Source: Acidimicrobiia bacterium
Lineage (GTDB): Bacteria > Actinomycetota > Acidimicrobiia > IMCC26256 > JAMXLJ01
DNA: 37,299 nucleotides
Assembly: GCA_035651955.1 (NCBI GenBank)
Contig: DASRES010000012.1
Span: forward strand, 1-37,299
Direction: 5' to 3'
A program made the translations under genes and the position numbers. The notes under the pieces were generated by a model. That model did no database searches and was not told where the DNA came from. It saw only the letters and a list, made by a program, of their open reading frames with translations. Below, one piece after another: positions 16,131 through 24,273 of this stretch (its first letter is position 1; each line of letters begins with the position of its first letter).

Positions 16131-18509
16131 TCAGGAGCGCGGGTCGGCGCCCTCCGTGCCGTCCGCCGACGCGCGCGCCACCGGCTCGCGCCCCGGCGGC
16201 TGCTGGGGCCGGGGCCGTTCGGGCGGGCGGCGGATCGACCGGGCGACGGTCTCCCCGACCGCCACGGTCACCGCCTCGCCGTGGTGCGTGATGTCGAGCG
16301 GCTCGCCCGCCGCGAGCGAGTAGCGCGCCTCGTCGTGCACGACCTCGACGTGCAGTCGCCGGCCGCGGAACGAGACGGTGAACGCGATCCGGGCGAGACC
16401 GTGCGGCAGGACGGGCGCGAAGAGCAGCGCGCCGTCGCGCGCCCGCATGCCGCCGAAGCCGTTCACGAGGGCGATCCAGTTGCCCGCGAGCGACGCGAGA
16501 TGGATGCCGTCACGCGTGTTGTGCTCGAGGTCCTCGAGATCCATCAGCGACGTCTCCGCCGCGTAGTCGTAGGCGAGGTCGAGATGCCCCGTCTCCGCCG
16601 CCATGACCGCCTGCGTCGCGGCGGACAACGACGAGTCCCGCACCGTCAGCGGCTCGTAGTAGGCGAAGTTGCGCACCTTCTGGTCGTCGGTGAACGCGTC
16701 ACCGCGCAGCTGCATCGCGAGCACGAGGTCGGCCTGCTTGACGACCTGCTTGCGGTACAGGTCGAAGTACGGGAAGTGGAGCAGGAGCGGGTACTGGTCG
16801 GGCCTGGTCGCGTCGAAGTCCCACACCTGGTGGCGCGTGAAGCCCTCCGCCTGCGGGTGGACGTTCAGCGCGTCGTCGTACGGGACGACCATCTTGTCGG
16901 CGGCGTCGCGCCACGCGGCGGTCTCTTCGTCGTCGACCCCGAGCTCGCGCGCGCGGTTCGGATGACGCCCGACGGCGTCTGCCGCGGCGCGCAGGTTCTG
17001 CTGCGCCATCAGGTTCGTGTACACGTTGTTGTCGGCGATCGCGCTGTACTCGTCCGGACCGGTGACGCCGTCGATGCGGAAGTTGCCGGCGGGGTCGTGA
17101 TGACCGAGCGATCGCCACAAGCGCGCGGTCTGGACGAGCACCTCGATCCCGACCGTCGCGTCGAACGCGTCGTCGGCGGTCGCGTCGACGTACCGGACGA
17201 CGGCGTCCGCGATGTCCGCGTCGACGTGGAACGCGGCCGTTCCCGCGGGCCAGTAGCTCGAGCACTCGGCGCCCGTGATCGTGCGCCAGGGGAACGCGGC
17301 ACCCTGCAGGCCGAGCTGTGACGCGCGCGCGAGCGCGTCGGGCAGGGTGCTGTGCCGCCACCGCAGCGCCTGCTCCGCGGCCTCGGGAACGGTGTAGGTG
17401 AGGACCGGCAGCACGAAGGTCTCGCTGTCCCAGAACGCGTGTCCGTTGTACCCGGTGCCGGTCAGCCCCTTCGCCGGGATCGCACGGCCTTCGACGCGCG
17501 CGCCCGCCTGCAGCACGTGGAACAGCGCGAAGCGGACCGCCTGCTGGATCTCGGCGTCGCCGTCGACCTCGACGTCGCTGCGGGCCCAGAAGTCGTCCAG
17601 GTACCCGCGCTGCTCGCGCAGCAGCCCGTCCCAGCCCGTCCGGCGGGCCGCCTCGACCGCCGCGACGACCTGATCGCGGACCGCGGGCAGTGACCGAACC
17701 GAGGACCACCCGTACCCGACGAACTTCACGACCCGCAGCGTCTGCCCCGGCTGGAGCTCGGTCGTCGCGCTGACGCGCGCGACGTCCGCCCAGCTCTCCG
17801 ACGTGACCGTCACATCCGGCCCGTCGACGACGTGGTCGATCGCCGCACCGATCCGCAGCGCGCTCTCCTGCGTGTGGTGGACGAGCACGGCGCGCGTGTC
17901 CCGGGCCGCGTCGAACTCGGCCACCAGCGGCGACTCGAGCACGGCAGCCGCGCGCGGGTCACCGTTCGCGGCGGGGAGCGGCTCGTTGGCGACGAGCTCC
18001 GACTGCACGACGACGCGCGCCGGCGCGTCGAGGGGCTCGACCTCGTAGCAGACCGCGGCGATCGCGCGCTGCGTCAGCGAGACGAGCCGTACGGACGAGA
18101 CCCGCACGGTTCGACCCGCGGGCGACGACCACTCGACTCGGCGCGACAGCGTGCCGGCGCGGAAGTCGAGCACGCGGTCGTGCGAACGGAGCTCGCCGTA
18201 GCGGACGTCGAACGGCTCGTCGTCGATCAGGAGACGGATGATCTTGCCGTTCGTGACGTCGATGAGCGTCTGCCCGGCTTCGGGATAGCCGTAGCCCGCC
18301 TCCGCGTACGGGAGCGGGCGCACCTCGTACACGCCGTTCAGGTACGCCCCGGGTAGGCCGTGCGGCTCACCCTCGTCGAGGTTGGCGCGCCAGCCGACGT
18401 GCCCGTTCGACAGCGCGAACACGGACTCGGTCTGCGCGAGGAGGTCCAGGTGCAACGCTGTCTCGTGCAGCGACCACGGCTCGGACGCGAACGCGGGGTG
18501 CCGGATCAC
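16131..18509 (-). CDS. Glycoside hydrolase family 65 protein (trehalose/maltose-type disaccharide phosphorylase)
   Basis: The 792-residue protein has the GH65 layout: an N-terminal beta-sandwich (residues about 10-270), a linker, an (alpha/alpha)6 barrel and a short C-terminal beta domain. The catalytic loop is [19 protein letters not shown], with E487 as expected general acid. [17 protein letters not shown] and [13 protein letters not shown] are sugar-binding signatures. [11 protein letters not shown] corresponds to the region that binds phosphate in phosphorylases. The Pro/Arg-rich last 25 residues look like a disordered tail. The substrate may be trehalose, maltose or another alpha-glucobiose. 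Its GTG overlaps the stop of the beta-phosphoglucomutase-like gene, the natural next step (beta-glucose 1-phosphate to glucose 6-phosphate). The pair parallels mycobacterial Rv3400/Rv3401. Confidence 0.88.
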   Translation of the reverse strand: MIRHPAFASEPWSLHETALHLDLLAQTESVFALSNGHVGWRANLDEGEPHGLPGAYLNGVYEVRPLPYAEAGYGYPEAGQTLIDVTNGKIIRLLIDDEPFDVRYGELRSHDRVLDFRAGTLSRRVEWSSPAGRTVRVSSVRLVSLTQRAIAAVCYEVEPLDAPARVVVQSELVANEPLPAANGDPRAAAVLESPLVAEFDAARDTRAVLVHHTQESALRIGAAIDHVVDGPDVTVTSESWADVARVSATTELQPGQTLRVVKFVGYGWSSVRSLPAVRDQVVAAVEAARRTGWDGLLREQRGYLDDFWARSDVEVDGDAEIQQAVRFALFHVLQAGARVEGRAIPAKGLTGTGYNGHAFWDSETFVLPVLTYTVPEAAEQALRWRHSTLPDALARASQLGLQGAAFPWRTITGAECSSYWPAGTAAFHVDADIADAVVRYVDATADDAFDATVGIEVLVQTARLWRSLGHHDPAGNFRIDGVTGPDEYSAIADNNVYTNLMAQQNLRAAADAVGRHPNRARELGVDDEETAAWRDAADKMVVPYDDALNVHPQAEGFTRHQVWDFDATRPDQYPLLLHFPYFDLYRKQVVKQADLVLAMQLRGDAFTDDQKVRNFAYYEPLTVRDSSLSAATQAVMAAETGHLDLAYDYAAETSLMDLEDLEHNTRDGIHLASLAGNWIALVNGFGGMRARDGALLFAPVLPHGLARIAFTVSFRGRRLHVEVVHDEARYSLAAGEPLDITHHGEAVTVAVGETVARSIRRPPERPRPQQPPGREPVARASADGTEGADPRS

Positions 18510-19270
18510 TTCGGCGCGGCGAGGAGGTCCGAGAGGTCGGACACGACGACGTCCGCACCGTGCGCGCGCAACGCGTCGCGCTGCCCGACGCGGTCGACGC
18601 CGACGACGAAGCCGAACCGGCCGGCGCGGCCCGCCTCGACGCCGGCGAGCGCGTCCTCGAACACGACGGCCTGCGCGGGCTCGACCCCGAGCGCACGGGC
18701 ACCGGCGAGGAACGTGTCCGGCTCGGGCTTGCCGCGCAGGTGCTCGCGCTCCGCGACGACACCGTCGACACGCTCGTCGAACAGCGTGTCGATGTGCGCG
18801 GCGACGAGGACGTCGTGGCAATTCGTGCTGGACGAGACGACGGCGCGCCGCAGGCCGGCGTCGCGCACCGCCTCGACGTAGCGCACCGAGCCGGGATAGG
18901 GCTCGACACCGCGCTCGTGGATCATGCGCAGGACGAGCTCGTTCTTGCGTGTGCCCAGCCCGTACACGGTCTCCGCGTCGGGCGGATCGGCGGGCGATCC
19001 GTCCGGGAGTCGGATGCCGCGCGACGCCAAGAAGGAACGCGTGCCGTCGGCGCGCGGCTTGCCGTCGACGTAGCGGTCGTAGTCCTCCTTCTCGTCGAAG
19101 GGGACGAACGGCTCGCCGGTGCGCTCCGCGCGCTGGTGGAGGTACGCGTCGAACATCGCCTTCCACGCGGCCGCGTGGATCGTCGCCGTCTCGGTGAGCA
19201 CGCCGTCGAGGTCGAACAGGCACGCGCGGACGCCGTCGGGGAGACCGAGCACGAACCGGAGGCTATGCAT
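18506..19270 (-). CDS. HAD-superfamily beta-phosphoglucomutase-like protein
   Basis: From ATG 19270 the protein has 254 residues. [19 protein letters not shown] is HAD motif I with both aspartates (DxD); [12 protein letters not shown] gives motif [11 protein letters not shown] motif III and [19 protein letters not shown] motif IV. The longer cap and [19 protein letters not shown] match the beta-phosphoglucomutase group. It probably converts the beta-glucose 1-phosphate made by the adjacent phosphorylase to glucose 6-phosphate. An in-frame ATG at 19300 is possible but would overlap the start of the divergent VOC gene and adds no conserved residues. Neither start has a clear ribosome site. Confidence 0.87.
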   Translation of the reverse strand: MHSLRFVLGLPDGVRACLFDLDGVLTETATIHAAAWKAMFDAYLHQRAERTGEPFVPFDEKEDYDRYVDGKPRADGTRSFLASRGIRLPDGSPADPPDAETVYGLGTRKNELVLRMIHERGVEPYPGSVRYVEAVRDAGLRRAVVSSSTNCHDVLVAAHIDTLFDERVDGVVAEREHLRGKPEPDTFLAGARALGVEPAQAVVFEDALAGVEAGRAGRFGFVVGVDRVGQRDALRAHGADVVVSDLSDLLAAPK

Positions 19271-19298
19271 GTGGCGCGCCGGCGGGCAGACTCCCGCC

Positions 19299-19739
19299 AT
19301 GGCGTCCGTGAACCACGTCGGCCTGACGGTCGGCGACCTCGACGCGTCGCTGGCCTTCTACACCGAGGTCGTCGGCATGACGGTCGTGGTGCCGAGGTAC
19401 CGCAGCGGCGGCGCGTGGTTCGACACCCTCACCGGCAACCACGGCGCGGCGATCGACGTCGCGATGCTGCAGTCGGGATCCCTCGTGCTCCAGCTCGTGC
19501 AGTATCACGAGGGCGGTGATCCCGTCGCGTTCACGGGCCACGCACGGGTCGGCAACGTCCACCTCTCGATCGACGTCGACGACGTCGAGAAGAAGCGCGC
19601 CGCGATCGCGAGGACGCACGACCCGACGCCGATCGTCGGCCTGCCCTTCCCGGGCGCGCGAAGCTTCTACGTGCACGATCCCGACGGCGTCCCGGTCGAG
19701 TTCCTGCAGCTTCCCGACGACGCGCACCTGCCGCGCTGA
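19299..19739 (+). CDS. VOC-superfamily protein
   Basis: This 146-residue glyoxalase-fold protein starts [24 protein letters not shown] and ends [18 protein letters not shown]. His in NHVGL, His in VHLSIDV and Glu in VEFLQL are plausible metal ligands. It is close in layout to the VOC gene at 10279 but not a recent duplicate. The reaction is unknown. It stands alone, divergent from the HAD gene with only 28 bp between the two starts, and convergent with a pseudogene. Confidence 0.85.
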   Translation: MASVNHVGLTVGDLDASLAFYTEVVGMTVVVPRYRSGGAWFDTLTGNHGAAIDVAMLQSGSLVLQLVQYHEGGDPVAFTGHARVGNVHLSIDVDDVEKKRAAIARTHDPTPIVGLPFPGARSFYVHDPDGVPVEFLQLPDDAHLPR

Positions 19740-19743
19740 CACG

Positions 19744-20200
19744 TCAACGCCGCGGGACGAGCGTCGCGGTCTCGACGATCGTCTCTTCGTGGCGCTGGAG
19801 CGGGTCGTGGAGCTGGTCGAGCCGCCGCAGGAGGATCCCCTCGCGCAGCGCCCACGGGCAGATCTCGACGCGGTCGACGTCGAGCGGGCGCATACCTCTG
19901 CGCGAGGCGGCGGCTGCGCCGAACACGTCCGGCCCGTTGCGGGCGTCGCGGATCGCCGCGGTCGCGAACCCCGATCAGCTCGGCGACGTTCTCACGGTCG
20001 GAGACCCGGACGGCCCGGCGCACGACGTCGACGAGGCGCTCCACCCCGGCCTGGTCGATCACCCCGTCGTCGGTCTCGCGCTCCGCGAGCCTGACGGTGT
20101 CCTTGAAGACGGACGTCTCGAGCGGTGGTGCACCGGCGCGACCGTCCGCGATCTGGAGCTTGACCGAGTTCGAGCCGACGTCGAGGACACCGAGCCTCAC
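19744..20200 (-). pseudogene. Degraded Ppx/GppA phosphatase (frameshift plus large internal deletion)
   Basis: The N-terminal 77 codons from GTG 20200 give LGVLDVGSNSVKLQIADG and later NVAELIG, the start of an exopolyphosphatase/GppA protein. Then one extra base in a run of four C (19969-19972; G on the coding strand) shifts the frame. In the next frame the text continues FATAAIRDARNGPDVF, exactly the next conserved Ppx/GppA block. It then jumps to MRPLDVDRVEICPWALREG and ILLRRLD, the family's C-terminal block, ending at 19744. The actin-like middle (roughly 150 residues, including the phosphate loop DIGGGS) is missing. A full protein is about 300 residues. The extra base might be a sequencing error; the deletion would still leave it non-functional. 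Confidence 0.85.
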
Positions 20201-20252
20201 GGCGGTGCCCTACCCGCGCCGTCCCCTCGCCGAACTGCGGCTCCGGCACGGC

Positions 20253-20269
20253 TCGCCCACTCCGGGTGA
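20253..20269. promoter_or_regulatory. 17-bp palindrome (regulon site 1)
   Basis: TCGCCC-ACTCC-GGGTGA, one base from the strict consensus TCAYCC-N5-GGRTGA. It ends 61 bp before ATG 20331, the same spacing as at 23593, and is the first of eight copies in this half of the window. Confidence 0.55.
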
Positions 20270-20330
20270 TGACGGTGCCGTCGGACCGTCGGACGCTGGG
20301 GCGACGACCGACGACTCTGGAGTCGCGCAC

Positions 20331-20501
20331 ATGCCGTACTACATCGGTGGCGGGATCCTCTATCTGGTGCTCATGGTGACGCTCGGCGTCCTCAGCATCC
20401 GCAAGGGCCACTGGATCCTGTTCCTGGTCGGGATCCTGCTGCCGTTCCTGTGGCTGGTCGGTGCGGTCATGCCGCCGACGCGGCGCGTGCGGGCGGTCTG
20501 A
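20331..20501 (+). CDS. Small two-segment membrane protein
   Basis: The 56-residue protein begins MPYYIGGGILYLVLMVTLGV and has two hydrophobic segments (residues about 4-21 and 27-46) joined by RKGHW, with a basic tail (PPTRRVRAV). It resembles short superinfection-immunity or PLDc_N-like membrane hairpins (GHWILFLVGILLPFLWLVGA), but the family is not certain. No strong ribosome site is seen. A regulon palindrome lies 61 bp upstream and a hairpin follows the stop. It is probably a membrane-stress-related small protein; that is inference from context. Confidence 0.65.
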   Translation: MPYYIGGGILYLVLMVTLGVLSIRKGHWILFLVGILLPFLWLVGAVMPPTRRVRAV

Positions 20502-20530
20502 GGACACGGGCGCGCTCAGCGTCCGTGTCC
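20502..20530. terminator. Hairpin between convergent small genes
   Basis: GGACACGG (20502-20509) and CCGTGTCC (20523-20530) form an 8-bp stem, with CGCT/AGCG able to pair within the loop. It begins right after the stop of the small membrane protein and covers the last codons of the convergent 69-residue protein. There is no T-tract. Confidence 0.5.
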
Positions 20531-20725
20531 GTCGTCGCGCCGCTGGACGTCGACCAACACCAGTCCGAGGTCGTTGATCTTCTTGAGCGCGCGGTGCAGG
20601 ACGGCCTGGTCCGCCACCTCGGCGCGCAACACCGTCTCCGTCGACACGTCGAACCCCTCGAACGCATGCGCGATCCGGTCACCGACGGAGCCCTTGATCC
20701 GGATCTCGTACTCCGTGCCGCTCAC
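20516..20725 (-). CDS. Small conserved protein, paralogue of its upstream neighbour
   Basis: The 69-residue protein begins SGTEYEIRIKGSVGDRIAHA at GTG 20725 and contains FDVSTETVLRAEVADQAVLH and INDLGLVLVDVQR. It aligns along its length with the next gene upstream (YEVRVRGDVAGRIEEYVEGA, DQAALHGLLAWMQSLGLELVDVR), so the two arose by tandem duplication. The strand-helix-strand pattern suggests a small alpha/beta dimer domain. I have seen similar actinobacterial proteins only as uncharacterised. The GTG overlaps the upstream stop (GTGA), so they are translated together. No function is assigned. Confidence 0.75.
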   Translation of the reverse strand: MSGTEYEIRIKGSVGDRIAHAFEGFDVSTETVLRAEVADQAVLHRALKKINDLGLVLVDVQRRDDGHGR

Positions 20726-20943
20726 GTGCCACCGCCCCAGGAAGCGTTCGACGCCGCCGGTCGCACGTCGACGAGCTCGAGCCCGAGGCTCTGCATCCAC
20801 GCGAGCAGCCCGTGCAGCGCGGCCTGGTCGGGCAGCACGGCGCGCACGACGCTCTCGGTGGTGACGTCCGCCCCTTCGACGTACTCCTCGATCCGGCCGG
20901 CGACATCACCTCTGACGCGCACTTCGTACAGCGTCCCCGCCAT
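20722..20943 (-). CDS. Small conserved protein, first of a tandem paralogous pair
   Basis: The 73-residue protein starts at ATG 20943 (AGTLYEVRVRGDVAGRIEEY) and shares the pattern Y-E-[VI]-R-[VI]-x-G, DV[ST]TE[ST]V, DQA-x-LH and LGL-x-LVDV with its downstream partner. There is no signal peptide or membrane segment. The C-terminus ends PAASNASWGGGT, a short polar tail the partner lacks. A regulon palindrome ends 65 bp upstream of the start and the large flippase fusion is transcribed divergently, so these genes probably respond to the same signal. Function unknown. Confidence 0.75.
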   Translation of the reverse strand: MAGTLYEVRVRGDVAGRIEEYVEGADVTTESVVRAVLPDQAALHGLLAWMQSLGLELVDVRPAASNASWGGGT

Positions 20944-21008
20944 GGCGCTCCCGACAGGTCGACCGGATGTCCCATCGGCGAGGATCGCCCGCTCGCCGGG
21001 GGCCGGCG

Positions 21009-21025
21009 TCATCCCGAGGGGATGA
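21009..21025. promoter_or_regulatory. 17-bp palindrome (regulon site 2)
   Basis: TCATCC-CGAGG-GGATGA, with exact inverted half-sites, 65 bp upstream of the start of the small-protein pair on the minus strand. Site 3 lies 52 bp away (centre to centre) on the side of the divergent gene. Confidence 0.65.
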
Positions 21026-21060
21026 TCCCGCGCCGTCGCGGGGTGATTCGCGCGCCCGGC

Positions 21061-21077
21061 TCACCCGGCGTGGGTGA
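21061..21077. promoter_or_regulatory. 17-bp palindrome (regulon site 3)
   Basis: TCACCC-GGCGT-GGGTGA, with exact inverted half-sites, 55 bp upstream of GTG 21133. Together with site 2 it gives each of the two divergent transcription units its own copy at a similar distance. Confidence 0.65.
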
Positions 21078-21132
21078 TGGCGCGAGGGCGAAGACGTCGC
21101 ATGCTGCACGCCGGATTCCGATCGGGGACGAC

Positions 21133-23580
21133 GTGGCAACGGACACGACGCGCAGCGTGACGGTCGGAGCGGGTCCAGTGCCCGATGCACACGCACCATC
21201 GCCCGGCCGAGTTCGGCAATGGCGCGCGCGGAGCTTCGGTCCGGCGTCGGAGCGGCCGTACCGGCGACGGACGAGCGACTGGCTCCGCCTGGCGGTCGCA
21301 ACGGCCGTGCTTGTGGTCGCGTCACTTCACGCGGGCGCCGTGACGCGGACCGAGCGGAGCATCTTCCAGACGTTCAACACGCTGCCGTCGGGAGCAAAGT
21401 CGCTCTTCCGGTTGCTGTACGGGCTTGGCGCGCTGTGGGCGGTCGGGCTCGTGGTACTGGCCGCGCTGGCCGGCCGGCGGTGGCGACTCGCCCGCGACAT
21501 GGCGGTCGCCGGGGTCCTGGCGTGGGTCGTCGCGCGGCTCATGGGCGCGCTCGTCGCCGACAGCGCGTCGCTCGCATCCTCGTATCACGCGGTCGTACGC
21601 CTCGGGCACGACACCCCTCGGTTCCCTGTCCCGCGACTCGCGCTCGTCACGAGCGTCGTGTGCGTCGCATCGCCGTATGTCGCGCGGCCTACGAGGCGGA
21701 TCGGCACGCTCCTCGTCGTCGCCCTCGTGTTCGCCGCGATGTACCTGGGCACCGGGTATCCGAACGACGTCCTCGCAGCGATCGTGCTCGGATGGGGCGT
21801 CGCGGCCGCGGTGCATCTCGTGTTCCGCTCGCCGGGCGGGCGACCGACCACGGAACAGGTCGCGGCCGCGCTCGAGGAGCTCGGCGTGGCGGCGGTCGAC
21901 GTGCGGCTCGCGCCTGTCCAGCCGAGGGGCGCGACGCTCATGAACGCCTCGGGCGACGGAGGGCCGCTGTCGTTGCGGATCCTCGGGCGCGACGAGGCCG
22001 ACGCGCAGCTGCTCGTCAAGCTCTGGCGCTTCGTTGTCTACAAGGACTCGGGGCCCGACGTGTTCCTCGGTCGACGGCACGCGGTCGAGCACGAGGCGTA
22101 CACGATGCTGCTGGCGGAACGGGCCGGCGTGCGCGTTCCAGGCGTCGTCGCCGCCGGCACCGCGGGCCCCGGCGCGGCGGTGCTGGTCGTCCGTACGCCG
22201 GTGGGGCGCCGCCTCTGCGAGCTCGAGCCGGCCTCGGTCACCGACGCGACGCTGCACGCCGTGTGGTCACAGGCGGGTGCGCTCGCGCACGCGGGCATCG
22301 CGCACGGTCGCTTGAGCACCGCCGCAGTGCTCCTCGCAGACGGCGGCCCCGTCCTCACGGACTTCCACGTCGCCCGCGCGACCAGCACGAGCGAGCAGCG
22401 TGGCACCGACCTCGTCGAGCTTCTCGTCTCGACCGCGTCGCTCGTAGGCGAGGAGCGAGCCGTCGAAGCCGCCGTGCACGGGATGGGGAAGCAGTGTGTC
22501 TCGGCCGCGCTGCCCATGATGCAGCCGGCCGTGCTCACGCGGGCCACGCGCCACAGCTTCAAGCGCAGGGAGCTGAGCCGGCGGATGAAGCGACTCCGCG
22601 AGCTGAGCGCGGCCGCGACCGGCGCGCATGTACCGACGCTCGAGGAGGTGCATCGCGTCAGCGGCGCCAATCTCGCAATGGCGATCGGGACGTTGGTCGC
22701 GCTCGTCGCGCTGATGAGTCAGGTCGGCAGCCCGCAGAAGATGTGGGACACGATCCGCAACGCGAACTGGTGGCTCGCGCTGCTCGCGCTCGCCTTGTCG
22801 CTCGCGACGAACTTCGCGTACGCGATCGCCCTGCTCGGTACGGTTCCGATCCGCTTGCCGCTGCTCGCGACGACCGAGACCGAGCTCGCGATGTCGTTCT
22901 CGAACCTGGCGATCCCGGGAATCGGCGGCGTCGCGCTCCAGATCCGGTACCTGCAGAAGCAGGGTGTCCCGCTCGCCTCCGCGGTCGCCGCCGGTGGTTT
23001 CCTGAGCGGCTTCGTCAACACGATCGAGCAGCTCGTGCTGTTCGTCATCGCGCTGGTGCTGTCGCCGGCCTCGGTGCAGCTCGGCGACATCCCCACGAGC
23101 TCCGTCGTCGACGTCGTTCTCGTCGTCGTGCTCCTAGCCGGCGTGGCGGCCGGCCTGCTGTTCGGCATCCCGCGGATCCGTCGTCGCGTGTTGCCCCCCG
23201 TCGGGGAGGCGCTGCACACGCTCGGCTCCGCCATGCGGTCCCCGCGGCGACTCGGGCTGCTGTTCGTCGGCAACGTCCTCGCCACGTTGCTCTACGCGTT
23301 CGTGTTGATCGCGTGCATCGCCGCGTTCGGCGGTCACGTGTCGTTCTGGACGGTGCTCGTCCTCAACATCGGGATCGGCACCATCGCCGCGATGGTCCCC
23401 GTGCCCGGTGGCAACACTGCGGTTGGCGCGATCGGGATGACGGGCGCGCTCACGACAGTGGGAGTCGGCACCGAGATCGCGGTCGCGGCCGTCCTGCTCG
23501 ACCAGATCGTCGTGACCTACATCCCCGCGGTCATGGGCTGGTTCGCGACGCGCCACCTGATGGAGCAGGACTACATCTGA
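21133..23580 (+). CDS. PAP2-like / pseudokinase / LPG-synthase-TM flippase fusion protein
   Basis: From GTG 21133 (GGGGA five bases upstream) the protein has 815 residues in three parts. Residues 50-232 are hydrophobic and PAP2-like, but the usual catalytic motifs are lost: the SGH position reads PVPRL (166-169) and the last motif reads MYLGTGYPND (203-212), with Gly in place of the catalytic His. Residues 280-440 look like a kinase fold: LLVKLWRF (K296) and VEHEAYTMLL (E320) fit, but the catalytic HGDL reads HGRL (391-394) and DFG reads DFH (410-412), so activity is doubtful. Residues 510-810 are a multi-pass flippase-like domain of the MprF/AglD type (LAIPGIGGVALQIRYLQKQG, VPVPGGNTAVGAIGMTGAL). 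It probably moves or senses a lipid at the inner membrane. The degenerate domains may be a family trait. Confidence 0.8.
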   Translation: MATDTTRSVTVGAGPVPDAHAPSPGRVRQWRARSFGPASERPYRRRTSDWLRLAVATAVLVVASLHAGAVTRTERSIFQTFNTLPSGAKSLFRLLYGLGALWAVGLVVLAALAGRRWRLARDMAVAGVLAWVVARLMGALVADSASLASSYHAVVRLGHDTPRFPVPRLALVTSVVCVASPYVARPTRRIGTLLVVALVFAAMYLGTGYPNDVLAAIVLGWGVAAAVHLVFRSPGGRPTTEQVAAALEELGVAAVDVRLAPVQPRGATLMNASGDGGPLSLRILGRDEADAQLLVKLWRFVVYKDSGPDVFLGRRHAVEHEAYTMLLAERAGVRVPGVVAAGTAGPGAAVLVVRTPVGRRLCELEPASVTDATLHAVWSQAGALAHAGIAHGRLSTAAVLLADGGPVLTDFHVARATSTSEQRGTDLVELLVSTASLVGEERAVEAAVHGMGKQCVSAALPMMQPAVLTRATRHSFKRRELSRRMKRLRELSAAATGAHVPTLEEVHRVSGANLAMAIGTLVALVALMSQVGSPQKMWDTIRNANWWLALLALALSLATNFAYAIALLGTVPIRLPLLATTETELAMSFSNLAIPGIGGVALQIRYLQKQGVPLASAVAAGGFLSGFVNTIEQLVLFVIALVLSPASVQLGDIPTSSVVDVVLVVVLLAGVAAGLLFGIPRIRRRVLPPVGEALHTLGSAMRSPRRLGLLFVGNVLATLLYAFVLIACIAAFGGHVSFWTVLVLNIGIGTIAAMVPVPGGNTAVGAIGMTGALTTVGVGTEIAVAAVLLDQIVVTYIPAVMGWFATRHLMEQDYI

Positions 23581-23592
23581 ACGCACCGCCGT

Positions 23593-23609
23593 TCACCCCG
23601 ACGGGATGA
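23593..23609. promoter_or_regulatory. 17-bp palindrome (regulon site 4)
   Basis: TCACCC-CGACG-GGATGA lies in the 90-bp gap between the flippase fusion and the HdeD-like gene, 61 bp before ATG 23671, the same distance as site 1 from its gene. Confidence 0.65.
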
Positions 23610-23670
23610 CGACAGTGGTGCGCGACCCGGCGGACCATCGCGCCGTACGGCGAGACGGGAGGCGGGACCC

Positions 23671-24264
23671 ATGAGCCGCATCGAGGTCTGGGCCGTCGAC
23701 GAGTCACGCGTCGAGGTCATGAGCGATCGTCCGCGCCGGTGGCCGGTCCTCCTCGCGCTCGGGATCGCATGGGTGCTGTTCGCAGTCGCCGTCCTCGCGT
23801 TCCACGTCCAGACGCTGACCGCGCTCGCCGCGTTCGCCGGCGCGACGTTCGTCGCCGCCGGGCTCACGGCGGTCATCGGCGCGTCGACGCTCGAGCGCGG
23901 TCGACGCTGGCCCATGGTCGTCGTCGGCCTGGCCGGCGTCGGCCTCGGTGTGGTCCCGCTCGTGTGGCCCGAGCCGTCGCTCTACTTCCTCGCCGTCCTG
24001 ATCGGCTCGTTCTTGGTCGTGTCGGGCGTCGCGCACTTCGTGCGCGCGCTCTTCCACACCGCGGAGCGCTACTGGTGGGTCGGGTCGGTCCTCGGCATCA
24101 GCGAGTTCCTGATCGGCGCGTGGGCTGCGGCCTACCCCGGACGTTCGCTCACGGTGTTCGCGTCACTCCTGGGGATCTACGCGCTCGTGCGCGGCGTGCT
24201 CGAGATCTTCGGCGCCTTCGCGCTGCGGGGTCTCGACCGCGACCTGCGCGTCCCGTCGCGCTGA
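23671..24264 (+). CDS. HdeD-like (DUF308) membrane protein
   Basis: The 197-residue protein has a short cytoplasmic start and six hydrophobic segments in three pairs (beginning PVLLALGIAWVLFAVAVLAF and ending SLLGIYALVRGVLEIFGAFAL), the DUF308/HdeD pattern. Typical helix ends such as GVGLGVVPLVWPEPS and LIGAWAAAYPGRSLTVFASLLGIY are present. E. coli HdeD is linked to acid stress; function in actinobacteria is unproven. Ribosome site GGGAGGCGGGA precedes ATG 23671, and a regulon palindrome lies 61 bp upstream. It ends 9 bp from the convergent LuxR gene. Confidence 0.85.
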   Translation: MSRIEVWAVDESRVEVMSDRPRRWPVLLALGIAWVLFAVAVLAFHVQTLTALAAFAGATFVAAGLTAVIGASTLERGRRWPMVVVGLAGVGLGVVPLVWPEPSLYFLAVLIGSFLVVSGVAHFVRALFHTAERYWWVGSVLGISEFLIGAWAAAYPGRSLTVFASLLGIYALVRGVLEIFGAFALRGLDRDLRVPSR

Positions 24265-24273
24265 CACGACCTC

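Noticed and set aside
21009-21077. Palindromes as DosR or KstR sites
   Set aside because: The known DosR site has GGGAC/GTCCC cores and KstR sites have AAC/GTT cores; neither matches TCAYCC-N5-GGRTGA, so no known name was applied.
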